A DNA stretch of 64,000 bases from Brachyhypopomus gauderio (lineage: Eukaryota; Chordata; Actinopteri; Gymnotiformes; Hypopomidae): NCBI RefSeq assembly GCF_052324685.1, contig NC_135213.1, positions 1,825,146 to 1,889,145 on the forward strand. The letters are read 5' to 3'. Positions 52,826 through 64,000 of this stretch are shown here, piece after piece (position 1 is the stretch's first letter; the number at the start of each line of letters is the position of its first letter). The notes beneath the pieces are model-generated. The model was not told the origin of the DNA. It made no database searches and saw nothing but the letters and a program-made list of their open reading frames with translations. The position numbers and the translations under genes are program-made.

Positions 52826-53470
52826 GTGAGTTATATTCTGCGACTGATACATTTGTCAGTATAATCCAGATAAATATGCAACAGTTTAAAGCACACACAC
52901 AGCCTACAGGTAGCCTGTAGGCCCAATTGTAACTTTTGGATTTGGATACATAATGTAGCCTTGTTTGTTTTTGGGTCTTTGAAGAGGCTCCCGATCTTGC
53001 TACACACACAGGCTGAGTTATACATCCTTTTACACAGTATTAACACAGTATCTCCCAATCTCATTATACACACACCGGCTGGGTTATAGACCTTTCTGAA
53101 CAGGACAGTAACTCTGCCATGGAGTTATAATGCTGCCAAAACATAGTAAACAAACAGGACATATTCCGCAAAAATACTATTTGCAAGCAAACATAACGTG
53201 ATTTTCAATTGAAAAACGCAACTTACAAATTCAAAACGCTTTAGTTGCATACAAACACAACGTGATTTTCAAATGAAAACCATGACTTAAAAATACAAAA
53301 TCCGATTTGTTGTAAATTCATATGTGACTTTCAAGCAAATACACAGCAACTTTCTAATACATCACACTACACGTACAAATACGTACGTACAAAAAATGTC
53401 CTTTGTGGATCATGTGACTTTTTGCATACTTTTAGCAGGAGTAATCGTGTGCACAGGTTCCTTGTCATGA

Positions 53471-56350
<2,880 letters not shown>

Positions 56351-56765
56351 CTACATGGGATCTGCAGTAAACGGTAGTGGGAGACTCTGAGGACAGACGT
56401 TTGAACATTTCCTCATCAGCCATGAATGATTTTAGTTTACTTATGTTTTCACTCTCCATGGCCAGCAGGGTAACTGGAGTATTCACATGCATCGGTGTCC
56501 CTGCTTGGTTATGAATGATATCAGTTTGTTAGTGTAAATGTGGATCGGCACATAAGAGATAGTAGTTGGTAATTGGAATATGACAAACGTTACAGGATAA
56601 CAATACAGAGGCAGAGATTCTCACAAGTCTTTGATCTCAAGTCCAAGTCAAGTCCCAAATATTTGAATGACACTGCAGTCGCAAATCACTTTATAGTTGT
56701 AATGGTCTGTTATGTATGGAAAGAGATTTGTATATCTCAAAGAGATTTGAGATTTTCGAAACAGC

Positions 56766-57110
56766 TTACAAATGTGTAAATAATAATCCACAAATTACAC
56801 ATATCACAAATACATTTCGCTGTTCACAAATACATTTCATTTTGTCTCACAACCTGAAATTTCTTAAACTTTTATAAATACATCATAATTTGTATGTGAA
56901 ACTGAATATGTTTCATTTACCTTTACTTGCATATTTTTTAAAAGCATAAGTCTCAAAATTAAAATGTAGCTATAAAATGGTGCATCTGCATTTGTGGATC
57001 ACGTTGTTTTTTTGTTCATTTCCTCTCGCGCATTTTGGGGTTTGAGACTTTCCTTACGCATTTCTGCACCCGATCCACACACAAATGCACCACTCCATTC
57101 ACAAAGGTGG
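56766..57110 (+). repeat. Left terminal inverted repeat of integrase/HECT transposon, full length (C)
   Basis: TTACAAATGTGTAAAT through CATTCACAAAGGTGG, reverse complement of the right ends in A and B over about 345 bases with small indels. It shows where the element entered, about 430 bases beyond the zinc-finger polyadenylation signal. The matching right end for copy C is outside the window. Confidence 0.8.
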
Positions 57111-57159
57111 TCGACAGATTACACTGGTCACCCCCCCCCCCCCCCCTCCCCCTTCCCCC

Positions 57160-58180
57160 GGTCAACAACTTTGGGCTTTGGGCTAGTTTAAGCTTCTGAG
57201 GGGCGGGTTTTACACAGATTTTGTGCGGGATATTTTTGTAGGACCTGGCAACCCAGCTCCTGCTACGTTCAGTGTTTAGCGCGTTGTTAAAGGAGAGGCA
57301 GCATGAAGCAACAGAAGCGGCAGAAAGGGGGTGCGGAGAAGTTGCGCACGAAGAAATTGAAGAGTCTCAATGCAGATGCTACAAAATGTGTAAAAATCAC
57401 AGACGTGTTCGCTGCTGTAGCCTCCGCGTCCTCTGTAGGTGAAGACAGCAGCAGCAGACAGGGAGAGCAGCAGCCAGAGATGCAGGCTTGTGAAAGAGAG
57501 ACGAGGGACAGACTGAGCGGGCAAGTGTAGTACGTAAGCAGGTAGTAACGTTAGGATAACGCAGGGACTTTATTACATGAGAATGATGAGCAATGGCGAT
57601 TGATTAGTATCAATATTAATTGGTATTTGCATACTTCCCAAAATCTGGCAGCCACGCGCCCTTATTCTGATAAAATAGCAAATGGTCAAGACTGAGAAGT
57701 GTTGGATGAGCAGCAAGTGTCCATTTTAGGCTATCATAGCATTTTAGATATTTAGGTTAAAGGTGTGTTGAAAGGCTGTTATAGTAGTTTGTATTTGTAG
57801 CCTTTGCTGTGGTTCAACGTGTTTTAAAACCTCAAACAATTGAAATTACAGATTTTAAAACTTATAAATGATAAATAAATTGCAAAAGATATACCCACAC
57901 TGAATAAGAGTAAAACGGTGTCAAAAGACATTAGAAGAATTAGAATTGAGCTGTTATATCAGAGATATTCAGAAAATACATATTAGAGATGATAATATGC
58001 TAAGATTAATTAACGCTAAGATTGAATCCAATGACTTTAACCAGTAATTTTTTTAATTAATTTTTTCTACGTCATACTTCACATACATAAATTACAAGTC
58101 AGTTGTGCTCCGCTAATTATGAGGGGCCGGTCTAAACCAAAAATGCCAGGGCCGATTTTTTTTGTCCCAGTCCAGCCCTG
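57160..58180 (+). mobile_element. hAT-like transposon remnant (C) with open start exon
   Basis: The frame 57303-57530 is open here for 75 codons (MKQQKRQKGGAEKL to RETRDRLSGQV) because GCCTCCGCGTCC replaces the GCCTCCGAGATCC of A and B. This supports C as the less decayed version. The hAT-type end is at 58121-58180. No catalytic exon. Confidence 0.5.
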
Positions 58181-58457
58181 ACTACAACACATATCGTAAG
58201 CTGGTAACCAAGTAAAAGTTATATTCCATTTAAATCAGTTCATTGATCACCATGTTTTTTTTGCCTGTTTCTGATGTATGATCAGCATATTTTACACCTT
58301 GACCTTGTAAGACTTGCTGTAATTTTGCCTCAAACCATCTATCAGACAAACTAACTGCTTTTTAGCAATAATAGAAAATGTTTTCTCTCTTTTTGTTAAT
58401 TGTATTTCTGTTATGTATAAATTAATTGTTGTGCTTTTGTTGTTGCTCCATTTCTAG

Positions 58458-59939
58458 CAGCTGTTAAAACAACACACCCTGGAGAGATTACATGACCGGG
58501 TGGTACATGCTTTACAACAAACAACACTTGATGTTGATTATCTGGAGTTTGTATGTAGGCAAGAAATACTTTTTCTTGATGCTGTGTCACAGAACGTTCA
58601 AGTAACCCATGATGTTAAACAAAAGCTAAGAGAGCTACACAACAATTCAGAGTTATAGAGACAACCAAGACCTGCGTCCTGTGGTTCAAGTTGAAAAAAG
58701 AAACAAGACTGGACGGCCCCAGATAATAATACCTACTGAACACCTTGCTCATCTCCTTGAAATTGGGCTGCCTGTAACTACAATTGCAAGACTGTTAGTG
58801 TCTCATGCTACTCTGTTCAGAAGAATGGCTGAAAACAACCTTTCCATCAGAGGAATGTACAGTACACAGCAAATTCAGAAGTGTTAAATTTCCAGTGTTG
58901 GTGTTGCCTGTTAAAAATACAACACCAACAAGTGTTAATTCAACACTTGTTTACTCTAGATAGTGTTTTTTCCCCAAAAGAGTTGGTGTTATTCCGGGGA
59001 GTTAAATTTGTTTAACTCTGTATGGTGTTGAGTTTAAAATCAACACCTGACAGAGTTTCTCCCAGAATTCCTACGTATCCTATGTAGCTCACGCCCACCA
59101 AATTTTTTTATGTTTTAAAGCGATTTAAAGAGTATATAAACTTCAACTTTTAACACTATAGTTTTTTTCACATCAGAATATTTTGACGGCACCCGAGGAA
59201 GACAGACGGCACCCCAGGGTGCCGCGGCACCCTGGTTGAGAAACGCTGGTCTACAGCACAAGCAGTTTCAAGTGTGATTGTCGTCAGATTTTTGCTGCAA
59301 GTTTTAATGAGGTGTTTTAATAAAAATTGTTTTTGAACAAGAAAATGTTTTGTTGCATGTTTTAATTGTAAGTGACTTTAAATAATAATAGTAGAAACAA
59401 TGAAATAAGTTTAACACTGGAAAGAATAGTTTTAGTTACACTTACCAAGTGGAGTAAAAATAACACTTTAAGTGTTAAATGACCCCGAGTGTTAAATGTA
59501 AACAACACTAGCCAGAGTAACATTGTACACTGCAAGAGTTATTTATTAACACTATTTATTGTAAAATTAACACTGAAAATGTAACACTTCTATCAGAGTA
59601 AATTTTACTCTCTGTAGAGTGGGACCATATAAGCTCCCGAATAGTGTTAAAATCAACACTTTAAGTGTTAATATAACACTGCCAGTTTTACTGTGTACTT
59701 ACACAGATGCTGAACTAGATGAACATGTCACGGATCAAAGAAACAATGCCACATGCTGGATATAGATTAGTAAAGGGGACTCTGGAAGCACAGGGACACC
59801 GACTACAATGGGATCGTGTCAAAGCATCAATGCATCGTGTGGACAGTCTAGGGATTTTGTCGAGAATGACACAATTAGGATGCATCATCAGGCGAACATA
59901 CTCCATGCCCTGCCCCAAATATCTAGTACACATAGACAC
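58458..59939 (+). pseudogene. rve/DDE-type integrase remnant split by two insertions (C)
   Basis: Blocks as in B. The frame after RGMYST is cut by the TA-flanked MITE (58865-59695), resumes at CTTACACAGATG, and ends at VHIDT where the hAT element starts at 59940. The catalytic Asp codon is the last part kept. Confidence 0.7.
58865..59695. mobile_element. 831-bp MITE with TA target duplication (C only)
   Basis: The ends CACAGCAAA and, inverted, CACAGTAAA are flanked by TA (58863-58864 and 59696-59697); the empty site is visible in A and B. The interior is packed with AACACTT/AGTGTTAA motifs in both orientations, so it could fold extensively. A segment near 59190-59250 (GGTGCCGCGGCACCCTGG, GAGAAACGCTG) resembles another fish repeat nested within it. 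TA duplication suggests a Tc1/mariner-type mobiliser. Confidence 0.75.
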
Positions 59940-60079
59940 CAGGGTTTCCCCCAGGATTTCCTTGAAGGTGCGGTGGCAGGACCCCCCGGTTGGAAACCGA
60001 TAATTTATATCACGTTAATGATATCACGATATAACACAATTACACATGTTTCCAGTTATTTTCTTTATTTCCAACACAT

Positions 60080-63000
60080 TCAGTGGCACATCTGGCAGGC
60101 TGGCTCAGAGCATTTAATCCTCCTGGATTTTTTAAAGAACAGCTCTAAGGCCTTCTGGTATGGGAACTCAAGGACTGAAGGTCCATTAATACTGATACGC
60201 ATGCACGCAGCCAGGTGCTCCCCCTGTAGCCTGTTTCTCAGGTCTGTTTTCACCTATTATGAATACATACATGAAGGCTTCATCAATGAAATGCCCAATG
60301 TTACGGAGTGTGTATTTTATTATAAAAAATTAAAGTGATACTTACCCTATTCATCGTAGAGAAATCTCTCTCACAATTAACACTGGAGACAGGCACCATC
60401 AAGGCTATTGCTGCCAACTTACTTAATGAGGGGTATAGCTGGGGCCACTCCTCATGCTGAGATGCCAGCTTTGTAAGAATGTGGAGCTGATCCATATCCT
60501 GAGAGAGAGAGAGAGAGAGAGAGATCATTACCCTTACATTGTGAATACTGGAGGATTTTGTCAAGTAGGGCAACTAGGCATTTTCATCTCTTCTACCTGA
60601 AAAGCTCCAACAACCAAGTGGTGTTTGAATGATTCCCATTCCTGGAGAACCACATGTTCTGGTTGTTGAGGTAGGAATTTTTGTGAAAGTATTTGGAGGT
60701 TTGAGGTGCAATTTTCCAAATCTGAAGGTGCTGCTCCAAAGATGTGGAAGGCACCCAGTATGTCTAGGTTCTCAAACCTTCTGTCCAGGTTGTTGAGCAG
60801 GCCATCTAGATAAGGATCCATCACCTAAATATGAAAGGAAATTACCATTTTGTACAGTTCTGAGTCCGTCTCATATGAAGTGAATCGATTTAATAAGAAC
60901 GCCTTATTTACAAATGTTGATTGGTTGATTTGAAACCAGAAAAATAGGACCTGTCTCTGGAATCTTGACCAGAAGTCATCACCGCCCTCAAGGCTGACCC
61001 TGCCTCTCCTATCTCTCTCCTCATGGCTTGCAATATCAAAGCCTCCCAAACCAGCAGGATTGTGCAGGTTGCTGTGGAACTCGGCCAGACATGACCCAGG
61101 GGGCTGCTGATTCCCAGCCTCTTTTATTGCCCTTATGGCGGCCATTGCAACTGGAACCTGAGAAAATAGAATATTCCATCTACCAATAGCAGTATCTGTG
61201 AAGCCTAGCACTTGCTTTATTACATAAAATGGTTATTAAAATTATTACCTACTCTTTACTTGCCAAAAAGTTGACCATTTCTTTTTGGAATACCTTTGAC
61301 AGGCGGGCTAAATGGGGCAACACATCGGCCTGGAGGTGCAGTGCTGCCACAAACCTGAAGGTGGCTGTAGGGCACTTATTCACCTATACCTCCTCAGCCA
61401 ATGCGGATAGTACAGACGGCAGGTTCCGCTGAAGGCTCTGTATGGCCAGGTGCTGAGAGAGCCACCGTGTGTCTTTCACTTCCTGATTATATTAAAATGT
61501 TAAAGGTTACATATTTATGCTGTAGACAAATGTAACCATGTTGACATTGTGTTTTTATTTTCTCCCTCACCGTAACTTTCAAGTCTTTCAGGCCTAAAAG
61601 GCCACTGGCAGCTAACAGAACTTCAGTTCTATTCGCACTGTTGTGAAAGTACAAGTGGAGCTGCTGCAAATGGTCCCTAAAAGTTGCCATGTACTGCACT
61701 CCCATTGTGGCATCGCGGCAGGCCAGAGCCAACCGGTGAGCTGCACAGGCAACATGGACAACCCAAGGGTAGTCGTCCTGCAGCAGCTTTGCCACCCCAT
61801 TCTGTCTCCCTATCCAATACAGGTAGAGAGAGTAAATCATGGCATGCAACAGTTATGACTGATGTTCATACGTGCTCATTTTGGACACAGAGACTCATTG
61901 TTATACTTCCACCTACATTTTTCACAATTATTCCTTTAATTGTGTAAGATTGTTCTGTATTCTAGATAGCTGGAACTTACCAGTCATTACAGCAGCGCCA
62001 TCTGTGCCTAGGCCATACAATTGGGCAGTTGGAATGTACTTTTTGTGCAGCACATCCTTAACAGCTCTCACAATTGTGACAGCCTTTCCATCTGGGACCC
62101 TAACAATGTCTAGGAACTGACTGAACAGCTGTCCCTCTTTGTCTGCATACCTGGGAATATTTGCAAACAATATCAGTAGCAGTAGCTATTTTATCTTACT
62201 AATTTTCTGTCAATAATTAATTCCTCCCTAATTCAGCCCTCCCTGAAAAAGACTACCTTATGTGCAGATCCAATTGTCTTGTCACAGATACATCTGTACT
62301 TTCATCCAGCTCCAGTCCAATAGCCATACTGGTCTGGATTTCCTGCAGAATGGGCTCTTCAACCACTGACGCCAAAATCTCTAACATCTCATCAATAATG
62401 TGGTGAGAACGGTAATTGGCGTTTTTCCCTATCTATATTGTGAGAGTAGAATATTTTGAAGATAGAGATGGTTACTACAAGTATAATTTGCCTATAGAGT
62501 ATGTGGATTAACAAAGTCCAAAATAAGTCACCTTTAACTTCTTGAAGTAATCACATCCCAACAATTCCGCAAGATCTAGAAGATCTGCGTAGTTGGTGTG
62601 ATGTGCTTGTTCTTTCTTCACAAGATGGTACAAGCATTTAAATCCACCAATGACAGCCTCATGCTCCAGAATAACATTTGGCTCAAATGCAGCGGGAAGT
62701 GAGGAACCTGCACACAATTTAACTGTCAATATTGCAATTCTGCACGGACATGGAAAGAAGGAAAAATGAGGGATATCATAGCAGTGGCATTGCCTTGTGC
62801 GAGCGCTGCATGACACTGCACACTCCGCTTGTGGTGCTCTGACCCCATGTGCCTGTCTAAATGGTCAGACCTGTAGACGAAGCACCCCACTTCAATAAAT
62901 GGTCTTTTAGTTTGGCCAGTTTTTGACGTTTGCTTATGTTTGCGACATAGACGACAGAACATCCCTGTAGGTAAACAGCAGTGATATTCTTATTGCTACT

Positions 63001-63330
63001 AACATAAATGAATGAAGGAATTTGTTCTATTAAAGTATCCACACAGGTTTAAGTCAAGTGGACTCCAGTAAATTCAGCATTATCGGCAGCAGCAACAAGA
63101 AGCAGCAAAATACAACACAATACTTGCCATGATCAGTGTTATAAAGCCATGTTTTGAATCTAGGCTTGTCAACCCATGTTGGGTCCCAGCCTGAGGCCCT
63201 GTGTTTGCCTGTCTTTTGGTTTTGGTTGGTTGGTTTGCTCTTTTCCCTCTCTTCTCTCTGCACATCTGATTTTGCTCTTGACTCTCCTTGTTCTAGGCTG
63301 CATTCTCCGCCTCCACTACTGCTACTACCT
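60080..63330 (-). pseudogene. hAT transposase, ZNF862/KIAA1586-like, multi-exon
   Basis: Minus-strand exons include 63128 to about 63330 (ASGWDPTWVDKPRF), an exon starting at 62964 (MFCRLCRKHKQT, DHLDRHMGSEHHK: TTF-type zinc finger), 62260-62440 (GLELDESTDVSVTRQLDLH), 61930-62150 (LYGLGTDGAAVMTGK), 61580-61830 (HVACAAHRLALAC), 61260-61480, 60597-60824, 60346-60498 (SSVNCERDFSTMNR) and 60080-60253 (TDLRNRLQGEHLAA). This is the full order of a hAT transposase up to its C-terminal dimerisation region. A TAG at 61384-61386 breaks the frame after LAEEV. The first intron listed has a GC donor. Probably inactive, recently decayed. Confidence 0.65.
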
Positions 63331-63825
63331 GCCTAAAATGTTCATTTCAAAACATTACATGGTGAAATGGGATGACAAATTATATTTACTGTTAACAGTA
63401 GGCCTACTTCACATAAGATACAATGTGTGACTACTATGACTACTGTTACTGAGTGGTACTGTTGTGTAAGTGTTCATCATTTGAAGACATTTAGCAAAAG
63501 GGGAAGGTGTTTATCATTTCAATTAAGATGGACATGGTGAAATGAAAGTTGGGAATTTTTACAGCACGCATACTATTAAATGATTTATCCCCGCCATTAT
63601 CACTGCGCTGGCTATAATGACGTGATTAAGCAGGGTAGCACAAAGTAGACATAAATGCGGTCAACAAGCCAAACAAGAGAAGGCGGTGCTGAAAGGCAAT
63701 ACGCGTGCGCACACACACACATTTTAATCAGTCTTATTTTTAACGGCTGTGTTATATGGAGTCAAATTAGGGTCTTTAATGGTGACGAAAAAAAAATAAT
63801 ATCGCAAATATAAGATTAGCATTAT

Positions 63826-64000
63826 GCATTTTACGTTCCTAATTTGTTTCTGCAATACTTTCCCTCTTTTGCGTTTCTTTCTTTTCTTTGCGTTTCATAT
63901 TTTATGTTGCTGCTTTTTTTTGCAATACTTTCTCCCTTTTGCATTTCTTTCTTTTGTTTGCGCGTCACTGCTTTTCTTTGCGTCTCGCATTTTACGTTCA
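63826..64000. repeat. Degenerate T-rich tandem repeat at window end
   Basis: Repeated segments of the form GCATTTTACGTTC, GCAATACTTTC and TTTTGCGTTTCTTTC, roughly 75 bases per period. It may be a subterminal repeat of the hAT element; its right edge is outside the window. Confidence 0.45.

Larger units (their letters stand above)
59940..64000 (-). mobile_element. hAT transposon, ZNF862-like, extending beyond window (C only)
   Basis: Starts with CAGGGTTTCCCCCAGGATTT, a typical fish hAT end, immediately after ATAGACAC (59932-59939), the likely 8-base duplication. The transposase runs on the minus strand, so this is the element's 3' end; the other end is not in the window. From 63330 to 63825 no gene is recognised. 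Confidence 0.7.

Noticed and set aside
62508-62962. Separate small zinc-finger gene on the minus strand
   Set aside because: It reads directly into the hAT transposase exons and is its N-terminal TTF-type finger.

Overview
The window is vertebrate DNA, most likely from a teleost fish and probably an ostariophysan such as a characin, catfish or cyprinid. The reasons are intron-containing genes with GT-AG sites, a long C2H2 zinc-finger array, an immunoglobulin-domain gene, a tRNA-headed V-SINE/HAmo-like SINE, and many fish-type DNA transposons (hAT, PIF/Harbinger-like, ISL2EU-like). There is no bacterial gene organisation.

Layout: the window is a head-to-tail tandem duplication of one unit. 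Copy A is 1-18729 (its start is cut by the window), copy B is 18730-46989, and copy C is 46990 to about 59939, where a hAT transposon interrupts it and runs off the window end. Each unit holds, in order: (i) the last exon and 3' UTR of an immunoglobulin-domain gene, with a LINE fragment in its last intron; (ii) a hAT MITE carrying a nested SINE; (iii) a GC-rich promoter-like repeat and two candidate non-coding exons; (iv) a one-exon C2H2 zinc-finger coding region with 23, 32 and 23 fingers in A, B and C; (v) a decayed DNA transposon with inverted repeats of about 350 bp, holding a plus-strand rve/DDE-integrase remnant and a minus-strand gene with two RAD18-type zinc fingers and the start of a HECT domain; (vi) three Ig-domain exons that splice into the last exon lying at the start of the next unit.

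The copies look nearly identical by eye but differ in ways that make a false assembly duplication unlikely. B has nine more zinc fingers, two abutting ISL2EU-type transposons (30709-36111 and 36114-38162) and a solo LTR (38954-40204). C has a TA-flanked MITE and a hAT element inside the integrase remnant, and keeps what looks like the ancestral 3' end of the zinc-finger gene. A and B share a deletion that fuses the zinc-finger array to the transposon inverted repeat, which supplies the stop codon.

Host genes that may be functional are the secreted-type Ig protein and the zinc-finger protein. The only apparently intact transposase is the three-exon THAP/DDE protein in B (489 codons in phase, DDE triad present), paired with a convergent YqaJ/SWIM nuclease gene. 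The most unusual element is the integrase plus zinc-finger/HECT transposon. I recognise the parts but cannot assign the element to a named superfamily, and every copy here is broken.
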